Positions 8,024-13,736 of a DNA stretch of 19,326 nt are shown here, one piece after another. Each line of letters opens with the position of its first letter. Position 1 is the first letter of the stretch. The stretch covers positions 1-19,326 of the forward strand of contig CAZQDQ010000005.1 of the NCBI GenBank assembly GCA_964592455.1. The letters are read 5' to 3'. The DNA comes from MFAQ01 sp964592455. GTDB taxonomy: Bacteria; Patescibacteriota; Microgenomatia; UBA1400; MFAQ01. The notes under the pieces were generated by a model, which saw only the letters and a list, made by a program, of their open reading frames with translations, searched no databases and was not told the origin of the DNA. Both the position numbers and the translations under genes were made by a program.

Positions 8024-8659
8024 CTAGTGCAAAAATGCCGTCTCACCATTCCCTGGATCTACAACTTCTCTGTGGTTTCCATGACTCATTAGTTCAGAAT
8101 CAAATTCTTCCAAATACTTTAAAACCATCTCTGGAGTAGTCGCAATTCTATAAACTTTTAAAGAGTCTGGTCTTGCATCCGCAATCTTCATGTTTGCCAC
8201 CAAACTTTCCATAATCGGAAACCAAAAATCTCCATACAAAATAAATGGTTTATGATGACCAAAATATAAATAGGCCAAACCCCAAGCCATTCCAAACTCA
8301 GAAAGAGTTCCAGTTCCTCCATTAAAAATCACATACGCGTCCCCCAACTCCAAAAGCTTCATTGTTCGGTCTACATAATTATTCATAATGATTTCCTTAT
8401 CCGCTTTGTTCAGGTGATCTTTACCTTCAAAATTTTCAATAAACTTCGGATAAAACGTCGCCACTGTCGCTACACCTCCACCATCGTGAGCTCCTTCTGT
8501 TGCTGCTCGCATCACACCTGGACCACCACCATTTACAATCTCTAAACCATTTTCTGCCAACACCCTCGCCACTTCTTGTGCCTGGCGATACAGCGGATCG
8601 TTAGATTGACAATCTGCAAACCCAAAAATAGTAACAGCCTTCATGTTTTTTATGAGCAT
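8024..8659 (-). CDS. LOG-family protein (nucleoside 5'-monophosphate phosphoribohydrolase-like)
   Basis: Rossmann-type protein of the LOG / 'lysine decarboxylase-like' family, whose known members cleave nucleoside or cytokinin 5'-monophosphates to base plus ribose 5-phosphate. The motif GGGPGVM is at 44-50, and the family's PGGxGTxxE motif appears as NGGTGTLSE (113-121), with Asn in place of the first Pro and the catalytic Glu121 kept; Arg98 in YVDRTMK is the matching catalytic Arg. The length of 211 aa is normal. Two starts are possible, ATG at 8659 (MLIKNMK) and ATG at 8644 (MKAVTIFGF, where family similarity begins). Neither has a ribosome site, and a good promoter sits directly upstream. 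Lying between Rpe and transketolase, its ribose 5-phosphate would feed straight into the neighbours (inference). Confidence 0.85.
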   Translation of the reverse strand: MLIKNMKAVTIFGFADCQSNDPLYRQAQEVARVLAENGLEIVNGGGPGVMRAATEGAHDGGGVATVATFYPKFIENFEGKDHLNKADKEIIMNNYVDRTMKLLELGDAYVIFNGGTGTLSEFGMAWGLAYLYFGHHKPFILYGDFWFPIMESLVANMKIADARPDSLKVYRIATTPEMVLKYLEEFDSELMSHGNHREVVDPGNGETAFLH

Positions 8660-8664
8660 ATTTA

Positions 8665-8694
8665 ACTATAGCAATAAAGCCCCATAATAATCAA
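8665..8694 (-). promoter_or_regulatory. Promoter for the LOG-family gene
   Basis: On the minus strand, -35 TTGATT (8689-8694), an 18-bp spacer and -10 TATAGT (8665-8670). This is the second-best sigma70-type match in the window. Transcription would start at about 8658-8659, at the first ATG itself, or give a leader of about 14 nt to the ATG at 8644. It fills the 37-nt gap after the Rpe gene. Confidence 0.55.
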
Positions 8695-8696
8695 GA

Positions 8697-9380
8697 CTAT
8701 CTTACTCCCAAACTTTCTAATTCTTCTAATTTTTCTTTAATATCGTCTGCTTCAAAAATTTCACTTCCTACAGCAAACTCCATCTTTCCAAAGTTTCTGT
8801 CTAGCTCGTCTTCGCTTAGCTCCTCTGCCCATTCTGCGGCAAAACATTTTTTTATATTAGGTACATCGAGTCCACCATCAACCACAATTACTATCCTTTT
8901 ATTTATCTTTCTTACCTGCTTAATTTTTTCCAAAACTCGATTGTCAAACTCATTTATCCCTTGCGAACCTGCCTTGGTGGACATTAATAAAACTGCATCC
9001 AAATCATTTATATACTTCTCCAAATCGGTAAGTGGAGTATCTATGTCATAAGCCAAACCTACTCGTAAACCTGCCGCTTGCGTATCAGCCACAAACCTAA
9101 CTACATCGACCATTCTTTCTACTTGTCCAAACAAGCCAGTCATTCCAGCCGCAACGCACCTCTCAACCCAATCTTCCGGCCTTTCCACCATCAGGTGACC
9201 CTCAAAATCAACAATTGTATCTATATTTAGTAACACCTCCGGTTCTACCGTCTCAACGGGAGCAAACTTCCCGTCAATTATATCTACTTGCACCTTTTTT
9301 GCTTCCCCCCAAATCTTTTTTAACTTCTCTTCAAAAGAGGTCGCATCTTTCTCTAAAATAGCTGGCACTATTTCAACCAT
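8697..9380 (-). CDS. Ribulose-phosphate 3-epimerase-like protein (divergent)
   Basis: TIM-barrel protein of the Rpe family, 227 aa; canonical members interconvert ribulose 5-phosphate and xylulose 5-phosphate using a metal held by two His and two Asp. The fold signatures are clear: VPAIL at the N-terminus, VDIIDGKFAP (32-41), GHLMVERPED (61-70), LLMSTKAG (131-138) and VVDGGLDV (166-173). Of the metal ligands Asp33, His62 and Asp168 are present, but the first His (HxDVMD in E. coli) is Gln31, and MSVNPGFGGQ is reduced to MSTKAGSQG. There is also an acidic insertion (about 184-200) before the last phosphate-binding strand. It overlaps rpiB by 13 nt. Epimerase activity is likely from context, but the altered site leaves room for another ketose-phosphate reaction. 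Confidence 0.75.
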   Translation of the reverse strand: MVEIVPAILEKDATSFEEKLKKIWGEAKKVQVDIIDGKFAPVETVEPEVLLNIDTIVDFEGHLMVERPEDWVERCVAAGMTGLFGQVERMVDVVRFVADTQAAGLRVGLAYDIDTPLTDLEKYINDLDAVLLMSTKAGSQGINEFDNRVLEKIKQVRKINKRIVIVVDGGLDVPNIKKCFAAEWAEELSEDELDRNFGKMEFAVGSEIFEADDIKEKLEELESLGVR

Positions 9381-9817
9381 TTTTCTTCTATATTTGCTAA
9401 TTTTTGCAGTCTATCTGCATAACGCTGACTACCATTAAATTCTGTTTCTAAAAAATTTTTAATCATTTCCTTTATCCTTTCATCAGTACAGTAGTCTGCC
9501 GGTATCGCCAAAGCGTTTATATCATCATCCTGTCTGCCTTTTATAACTGCTTCCAACCCAAACCCCAAACCACAGCGCACACCTTTGTGCTTGTTTGCTG
9601 TTATCGCCATTCCCATCCCATTTCTGCAAAACAAAATCACCCGATCCCCATCCTTCATCTCCTGTACTGCCTTTACTGCATAATCTACATAATCATCATC
9701 TCCATTCTGCTGATAAGCCCCTACATCCTCAATCTGGTACCCTTCTTGCTCAAGGTACGCTAAAACCCTCTCCTTTATCTCAAACCCTCCATGATCTGCT
9801 CCTAATATCACCCGCAT
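9368..9817 (-). CDS. rpiB: Ribose-5-phosphate isomerase B-like protein (RpiB/LacAB family, divergent)
   Basis: RpiB/LacAB family isomerase, 149 aa, the normal length; canonical RpiB interconverts ribose 5-phosphate and ribulose 5-phosphate. Recognised by GADHGGFEIK (6-15), the Cys64 loop and GMAITANKHKGVRC (69-82), the counterpart of GISIAANKFAGIRA in E. coli. Two conserved features differ: the CGTG anion-hole loop reads CRNG (64-67), and the RQHNDTN segment holding the ring-opening His reads RQDDDIN (95-101). It may therefore be a divergent ribose isomerase or act on a related phosphosugar. It precedes and overlaps the Rpe-like gene by 13 nt, which supports a shared pathway. No Shine-Dalgarno is seen before the ATG at 9817. 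Confidence 0.8.
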   Translation of the reverse strand: MRVILGADHGGFEIKERVLAYLEQEGYQIEDVGAYQQNGDDDYVDYAVKAVQEMKDGDRVILFCRNGMGMAITANKHKGVRCGLGFGLEAVIKGRQDDDINALAIPADYCTDERIKEMIKNFLETEFNGSQRYADRLQKLANIEEKWLK

Positions 9818-9824
9818 AATTTTA

Positions 9825-9830
9825 AGTTTA
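9825..9830 (-). promoter_or_regulatory. Weak possible -10 box seven nucleotides before rpiB start
   Basis: Minus strand TAAACT, seven bases, then ATG at 9817, within the 15-nt gap after the TPR gene. A weak match without a -35; included only as part of the spacing pattern. Confidence 0.2.
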
Positions 9831-9832
9831 CA

Positions 9833-10540
9833 CTAAACTCCAAAGTCAGTTCTACCTTCCTCAATTTTCTTCAATATCTCTTCAGCTTCGCGCAAACGGA
9901 TAGTTAAATTGTGTGTTCTGGCGATCTCTACTGATTCTTTTATGGTCACCAAAGCTTCTTGCTTTTTACCCTCCAGCGCACTGGCAATCGCTAATTTATT
10001 CAAACACCCCGTTTCCCAGACTCTAGGTGCATACTGTGTCATGTCTCCAGTTCTAATATCCTCAAGCGCTTCCCTAATCTCTGCAATCCCTTGATCTTTT
10101 TGTCCAAGTTTATATTTTATTCCCCCAATATGTGCCTTGAGGTTTCCCTTCTCACACCTATCAGCTGGTGAAATCTCCAATGATTTCTCAAAATACGTAA
10201 GCGACTCTTCTACCTTTCCACTCATCAGCAATCCATCCCCATAACACCTATATCCAATTGATTGGATATAAGGCGATATTCTATTGCCATTCTCCTCAAC
10301 CACTTTATAACTCTCATAGGCATAAGCCAAAGTCAGTCTCCTAAACAGCTCGCCACCACTAGCAATCTGATGCTTCATCACCAAACTCATACCCCCCAAA
10401 GCATGTACCATCCCTTCAAAGTCGCTCGTCTTTACACAGTCAATCAACGCTTCCGTGTACTCCTTTGCCGAGTCACCATACTTTTCTTCCTCCCGTAAAG
10501 TATTGGCTTTGTTAAGCCTCTCTTCCATTACTTTATTCAT
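9833..10540 (-). CDS. TPR-repeat protein, second of a tandem paralogous pair
   Basis: A 235-residue all-helical protein with tetratricopeptide-like repeats: LTLAYAYESYKVVEEN (69-84), GDGLLMSGKVEESLTYFEKS (101-120), GGIKYKLGQKDQGIAEIREA (139-158) and ASALEGKKQEALVTIKESVE (186-205) have the TPR pattern of small and large residues. It is a paralogue of the next upstream gene; shared blocks include AHIGG, ETGCLN and RLREAEEI. There is no signal peptide or membrane span, so it is probably a cytoplasmic scaffold or regulator; no enzymatic motif is seen. An in-frame GTG at 10570 would add ten residues, but I choose the ATG at 10540: it gives nearly the same length as the paralogue, and an extended -10 box lies 7 nt before it. 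Partner proteins are unknown. Confidence 0.8.
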   Translation of the reverse strand: MNKVMEERLNKANTLREEEKYGDSAKEYTEALIDCVKTSDFEGMVHALGGMSLVMKHQIASGGELFRRLTLAYAYESYKVVEENGNRISPYIQSIGYRCYGDGLLMSGKVEESLTYFEKSLEISPADRCEKGNLKAHIGGIKYKLGQKDQGIAEIREALEDIRTGDMTQYAPRVWETGCLNKLAIASALEGKKQEALVTIKESVEIARTHNLTIRLREAEEILKKIEEGRTDFGV

Positions 10541-10547
10541 AAAACCT

Positions 10548-10556
10548 ATTTTATCA
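10548..10556 (-). promoter_or_regulatory. Extended -10 promoter element of the second TPR gene
   Basis: Minus strand TGATAAAAT, an extended -10 (TG-A-TAAAAT), followed by seven bases and ATG at 10540. The same nine bases occur before the paralogous TPR gene. Predicted transcription starts at or next to the start codon. Confidence 0.45.
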
Positions 10557-10579
10557 CCTACTAAACACACTGTATTCGA

Positions 10580-11290
10580 TCACAGATCAAACTCAACAAC
10601 TCCCGATATAATCTTGTCTTTAATTTCTTCAGCTTCACGCAATCGAACAGGCAGTTGATATTTAGAAGCTACCACAATTGATTCTTCTATAGTCTTTAGT
10701 GCCAACTCTTTGTTCCCATCTAATGCATACATTTTTGCTAAACCATTTAAACAACCTGTCTCCAAAATTCTAATTGAGTGATTATCCACATCAATTGTTC
10801 GTATGTCTTTTAAAACTTCCTCCACCACTTTTTTACCTTCTTCTTTCTGTCCTAATAAGTATTTCACTCCTCCAATATGTGCTTTTGAACTAAGCTTGGC
10901 GGGAGAGCCCTTAACAGATACCTCGTACGCCTGTTCAAAAACGGGCAGAGCTTCCTTGGTTCTTCCACTCATCATCAAAGCGTCAGCCCACGCCTTATAT
11001 GCAACCGACAAGGTCTCATTATCAATTTTATCTTTGTTCTCCTCTGCTACCTTGTAACTCTCTAAAGCATAGGCTACTGTCAAATTCTTGTAAATATTCG
11101 TCGTGCTTGTTCTAATTAATATTTTAAAATTTGTACTTATCCCAGCCAATGCGTGCACAAGCGCAACGGGATCACTATCCTTAGTGTTCGTGAGCAAACA
11201 ACCAAAATACAACTTTATTGACTCACCAGTATTACCATCGTCCATCAATTTATACGCAGCGGTGAGTTGCTCTTCTGTGATTCTATCCAT
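10580..11290 (-). CDS. TPR-repeat protein, first of a tandem paralogous pair
   Basis: A 236-residue helical TPR protein, paralogue of the gene directly downstream. Corresponding helices are LTVAYALESYKVAEEN (70-85), ADALMMSGRTKEALPVFEQA (102-121), GGVKYLLGQKEEGKKVVEEV (140-159) and KMYALDGNKELALKTIEESI (186-205). The pair shares the block AHIGG(I/V)KY-LGQK and the exact strings ETGCLN and RLREAEEI, so it arose by tandem duplication. No catalytic motif, signal or membrane helix is seen; it is likely a protein-interaction module. The open frame extends to a TTG at 11296, but the ATG at 11290 is preferred because it gives a length matching the paralogue and is preceded 6 nt upstream by an extended -10 box. 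It lies 12 nt after the HAD gene. Confidence 0.8.
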   Translation of the reverse strand: MDRITEEQLTAAYKLMDDGNTGESIKLYFGCLLTNTKDSDPVALVHALAGISTNFKILIRTSTTNIYKNLTVAYALESYKVAEENKDKIDNETLSVAYKAWADALMMSGRTKEALPVFEQAYEVSVKGSPAKLSSKAHIGGVKYLLGQKEEGKKVVEEVLKDIRTIDVDNHSIRILETGCLNGLAKMYALDGNKELALKTIEESIVVASKYQLPVRLREAEEIKDKIISGVVEFDL

Positions 11291-11296
11291 TTCCAA

Positions 11297-11305
11297 ATTT
11301 TATCA
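11297..11305 (-). promoter_or_regulatory. Extended -10 promoter element of the first TPR gene
   Basis: Minus strand TGATAAAAT, identical to the element before the paralogue, then six bases and ATG at 11290. Its TGA is the stop codon of the HAD gene. Predicts a leaderless transcript. Confidence 0.4.
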
Positions 11306-11986
11306 CTCCAAAACCTTCAGTATCTTCTCATTGGCACTTTCTTCTGTCACCGTCAACCAGCCTTTCTCTTCTGCCATTTCTTTTAATTTTCCTGTTGGCT
11401 CAATACAAACTGGTATATCTACCATCTCTAACATTTCTATATCGCTATCCGAGTCCCCAAAAGCCATAGTCTTGCCTTCGTATTTGATAAGCAATTCTTC
11501 TATCTCTTTACCCTTCTCTCCCACCAGTGACATTTCTACCTCCCCTGTCAACCGACCATCAGCCACACCATAAATGGTGCTAAGGTGCCCATCTAAACCA
11601 AATCTTTTCTCAATTGCTTCTGCCACAAGCTGAGAACTTGCGGTCACCAAGTATACGTCATGGGTTTCTTTTAATTTTGGCAAAATTTTCTCAAAATAAG
11701 AAAAATATCTATCTTCATTCTCTGCAAAAAAGTCTATCATCTTATCCCTCATTACGCTAAAGTCCAGCCCCTCCATTGCTTTTGCTTGGATTTTTATCAT
11801 CTCCTCAGCAGTTTGCTTGTAGTCCTTTACTCCTAGTTTATATTTCCCATACTCTTCCATCATCTCCACTTCCACCAATGTTTCCAAATATCCTTGATCA
11901 ATCAAATACCTAGTAGATGTAAAAATCGAGAAATCTTTATAAATTGTTTTATCAAAGTCAAACAAGGCAACAGATCTTTTATCCAT
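11303..11986 (-). CDS. HAD-superfamily hydrolase, subfamily IB (phosphoserine phosphatase-like)
   Basis: Mg-dependent phosphatase of the haloacid dehalogenase superfamily, 227 aa from the ATG at 11986. Motif I is DFDKT (10-14) with nucleophile Asp10 and acid/base Asp12; motif II is LVTASSQ; the motif III Lys is in GEKGKEIEEL; motif IV is GDSDSDIEML. The helical cap between motifs I and II fits the IB group (SerB-like phosphatases, or the CicA/1-acyl-phosphate type). The substrate is not determined: phosphoserine, a lipid phosphate or a sugar phosphate are possible. The frame also offers a TTG at 11992, but ATG is preferred, with a -10-like TAGAAT 6 nt upstream. It lies 44 nt after the DUF59 gene and 12 nt before the TPR pair. 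Confidence 0.87.
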   Translation of the reverse strand: MDKRSVALFDFDKTIYKDFSIFTSTRYLIDQGYLETLVEVEMMEEYGKYKLGVKDYKQTAEEMIKIQAKAMEGLDFSVMRDKMIDFFAENEDRYFSYFEKILPKLKETHDVYLVTASSQLVAEAIEKRFGLDGHLSTIYGVADGRLTGEVEMSLVGEKGKEIEELLIKYEGKTMAFGDSDSDIEMLEMVDIPVCIEPTGKLKEMAEEKGWLTVTEESANEKILKVLE

Positions 11987-11992
11987 TCTCAA

Positions 11993-11998
11993 ATTCTA
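11993..11998 (-). promoter_or_regulatory. Possible -10 box six nucleotides before the HAD gene start
   Basis: Minus strand TAGAAT, then TTGAGA and ATG at 11986; same hexamer and nearly same spacing as at the PfkB gene. A short heptamer repeat lies just upstream. The -35 is poor. Confidence 0.35.
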
Positions 11999-12007
11999 CC
12001 ACCCATG

Positions 12008-12028
12008 ATTCATAATTCGTAATTCATG
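12008..12028. repeat. Three tandem heptamers ATTCATA / ATTCGTA / ATTCATG
   Basis: Three adjacent 7-bp units with single-base differences fill half of the intergenic space between the DUF59 stop and the HAD gene. With flanking CATGAATT/AATTCATG-type sequence they are partly palindromic. Could be an operator, a hairpin in the mRNA, or a remnant of an interspersed intergenic repeat. Confidence 0.7.
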
Positions 12029-12030
12029 CT

Positions 12031-12324
12031 TCAATCTATTCCTAGCTCCGCTCTAACTTCCTCACTAATACATTCCTTCGTCCAAGGCGGATCCCAAACT
12101 AGCTCTATATGCAAACCTTTTATCTCTGGTAATTTTGCCAGGGCCTTTTTTATTTCCATATCAATAACGCCAGCCAAGGGACACCCCGGACTGGTGAGAG
12201 TCAAGTCTATCTCTGCCTCTCCACCTTCATATCTAATATCATAAATAAGGCCAAGAGAGACAATATCAATTCCCAGCTCTGGGTCTATCACTTGCCTTAA
12301 TTTTTCGCGAATTTTTTCTTCCAT
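12031..12324 (-). CDS. DUF59/MIP18-family protein (SufT/PaaD-like Fe-S maturation factor)
   Basis: A 97-residue DUF59 (MIP18) domain with nothing added. Family blocks are VIDPELGIDIVSLGLIYDI (12-30), LTSPGCPLA (43-51) with Cys48, and VWDPPWTKECISEEVRAELG (76-95) with Cys85. Stand-alone members (SufT; PaaD-like) assist late steps of iron-sulfur cluster assembly or delivery. Here it follows the SUF and thiol-redox genes, 2 nt after the flavoprotein stop, which supports a SufT-like role. It carries no SufT N-terminal extension. The exact client is unknown. Next is a 44-nt gap, so it may be the last gene of the SUF transcript. Confidence 0.9.
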   Translation of the reverse strand: MEEKIREKLRQVIDPELGIDIVSLGLIYDIRYEGGEAEIDLTLTSPGCPLAGVIDMEIKKALAKLPEIKGLHIELVWDPPWTKECISEEVRAELGID

Positions 12325-12326
12325 TA

Positions 12327-13037
12327 TTAAAAAAATTTTTCATAATTAACATCATCACCAGCTACTCCTCGTGCAATCATCCGCACCTTCAATTGTTCTA
12401 TCATCCCAGTAGACCCACACAAATACCAAGAAGTTTTTTTAACATTTACCTTATCCAAATCATCACCCACTCTACCCACCTTTCCCCGCCAAACAGTCTC
12501 TGGCTTTGAAACATACATTTCATAATCAAAAGCACTCCAGTCATTTTTTAACCTCTCCAAAACATTTTGCCAATATACCCTTCTCACAAACCTCACTCCC
12601 CACCACAAGACTACCTTTCCAAGGTAACGTTCCTTTAGGTCAAAAAGCATTGGCAAAAACGGCGCCACTCCTGTCCCTGTCGCCACAAAGTAAATTTCTT
12701 TTTTTGTTTCCAAGTCGTCTCTATTTACAAAAAAATTACCCAAAAAACCCATTACTTCAATCTCCTCACCTACGTTTATCTTCTCAAACAGTATCGACCC
12801 CACCCCACCCGGACCAACATCGACCAGAAGAGTAATTACTTTGTCAGAATAAGAAACAACAGAATAGGACCTGCGCAATCCCTGATCGTTCACCTTAACA
12901 CTTACGTACTGTCCCGACCTAAACAAAGTGACTTCTGGTAAAAAAATATCAACCTCATAAACTTTCTCGGCAATTAAACTCTTTCTCACCACCTTTCCAA
13001 TCTGCTTTTTTGGTCCCATCATCGATGCAATTCTCAT
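12327..13037 (-). CDS. Ferredoxin-NADP reductase-like FAD/NAD(P)-binding oxidoreductase
   Basis: Flavoprotein of the ferredoxin-NAD(P)+ reductase superfamily, 236 aa. The FAD-binding domain shows RRSYSVVS (55-62, the RxYS motif) and GPGGVGS (75-81); the nicotinamide domain shows VATGTGVAPFLPM (118-130) and the terminal CGSTGM (207-212) followed by VNYEKFF. There is no 2Fe-2S or haem domain, so it passes electrons between NAD(P)H and a separate partner. Its gene follows the CcdA-like gene with no gap and precedes the DUF59 gene by 2 nt. In this setting it could reduce the CcdA/DsbA thiol relay or supply electrons to the SUF machinery; both are inferences. Starts at 13037, 13022 and 13019 are possible; the first is taken because it abuts the upstream stop. 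Confidence 0.87.
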   Translation of the reverse strand: MRIASMMGPKKQIGKVVRKSLIAEKVYEVDIFLPEVTLFRSGQYVSVKVNDQGLRRSYSVVSYSDKVITLLVDVGPGGVGSILFEKINVGEEIEVMGFLGNFFVNRDDLETKKEIYFVATGTGVAPFLPMLFDLKERYLGKVVLWWGVRFVRRVYWQNVLERLKNDWSAFDYEMYVSKPETVWRGKVGRVGDDLDKVNVKKTSWYLCGSTGMIEQLKVRMIARGVAGDDVNYEKFF

Positions 13038-13736
13038 TTACTTTACTAGGAAATAAGCTATACCAAACAAAAAAACAGCCATCAGAAACCGAAGTTGTTT
13101 GTTGTATTTATGCTCCCACTCCTTCATCTCCACTACCTGTTTACCCCCAACCATTACTAACAGAATTACTAGTATCGGCAAAATAAAAATAAAGTTGTAA
13201 TACATAAACAAGCCAAACACTTGCCACATTGGCAAACCAGACCTAGCAATGTAAGAAGTCGTCCCGATGTAAAGCGGCAACATGCAAGGCGTTGAAAAGG
13301 CCGTTGTTAATACGCCTACCACTACCGCCATCCACTTTCCAGATCCAGCCAGTAAAGTATTAATTTTTTTGTAGCCAAGGTCACTCATTCTAAGGTGTAC
13401 CGGCAAATTGGGCCAAAAAACATCCTTAAGTTGAATTACTCCCGCACTCACCAAAATCAAAGCCATAATGTACTTAAAAAAACTAGCTAGCCACAATCTC
13501 TGTAAGTAAAACGCCAAACCATAAAAAAATAGTCCCAAAAACAAATAAGTCACAAACACACTAAGCAAATACAACAATCCACTTTTTAGTATTTGACTTT
13601 TACCCTGTGTAGCGTCTCGCGAAGTGGGACCAAATACCAGTAAGTATCCCAAAAAAGTTATCATCATCCCTATTCCACAAGGGTTAAGACCATTAACCAA
13701 GGCTGTTGATGTGATCGCCAATAAGTTAATACTCAT
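13038..13736 (-). CDS. CcdA/DsbD-type transmembrane thiol-disulfide carrier
   Basis: Integral membrane protein, 232 aa, with about six hydrophobic helices. The two redox Cys of CcdA/DsbD-beta proteins are visible: Cys20 in GLNPCGIGM (17-24) and Cys151 in AFSTPCMLPLYIG (146-158). Such proteins carry reducing equivalents from the cytoplasm across the membrane to thioredoxin-like proteins outside. Its start overlaps the dsbA-like gene by 4 nt (ATGA), making that protein the natural partner. Residues 36-47 (GPTSRDATQGKS) form an extra polar loop between helices 1 and 2, encoded by a possible palindromic repeat. Usual cytochrome c maturation genes are absent here, so a role in disulfide handling rather than haem attachment is more likely (inference). 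Confidence 0.88.
   Translation of the reverse strand: MSINLLAITSTALVNGLNPCGIGMMITFLGYLLVFGPTSRDATQGKSQILKSGLLYLLSVFVTYLFLGLFFYGLAFYLQRLWLASFFKYIMALILVSAGVIQLKDVFWPNLPVHLRMSDLGYKKINTLLAGSGKWMAVVVGVLTTAFSTPCMLPLYIGTTSYIARSGLPMWQVFGLFMYYNFIFILPILVILLVMVGGKQVVEMKEWEHKYNKQLRFLMAVFLFGIAYFLVK
13599..13631. repeat. Degenerate palindromic element inside the ccdA-like gene
   Basis: The plus strand runs from CTTTTACCCTGTG to GCGAAGTGGGACC. It shares GCGAAGTGGG and CCC/GTA spacing with the copy in sufS (15515-15552) and falls in a variable loop of the protein. Similarity was judged by eye. Confidence 0.4.

Noticed and set aside
11103..11573. Plus-strand ORF of 156 codons opposite the TPR and HAD genes
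   Set aside because: Spans two convincing minus-strand genes and has a Ser-rich low-complexity translation with no family feature.
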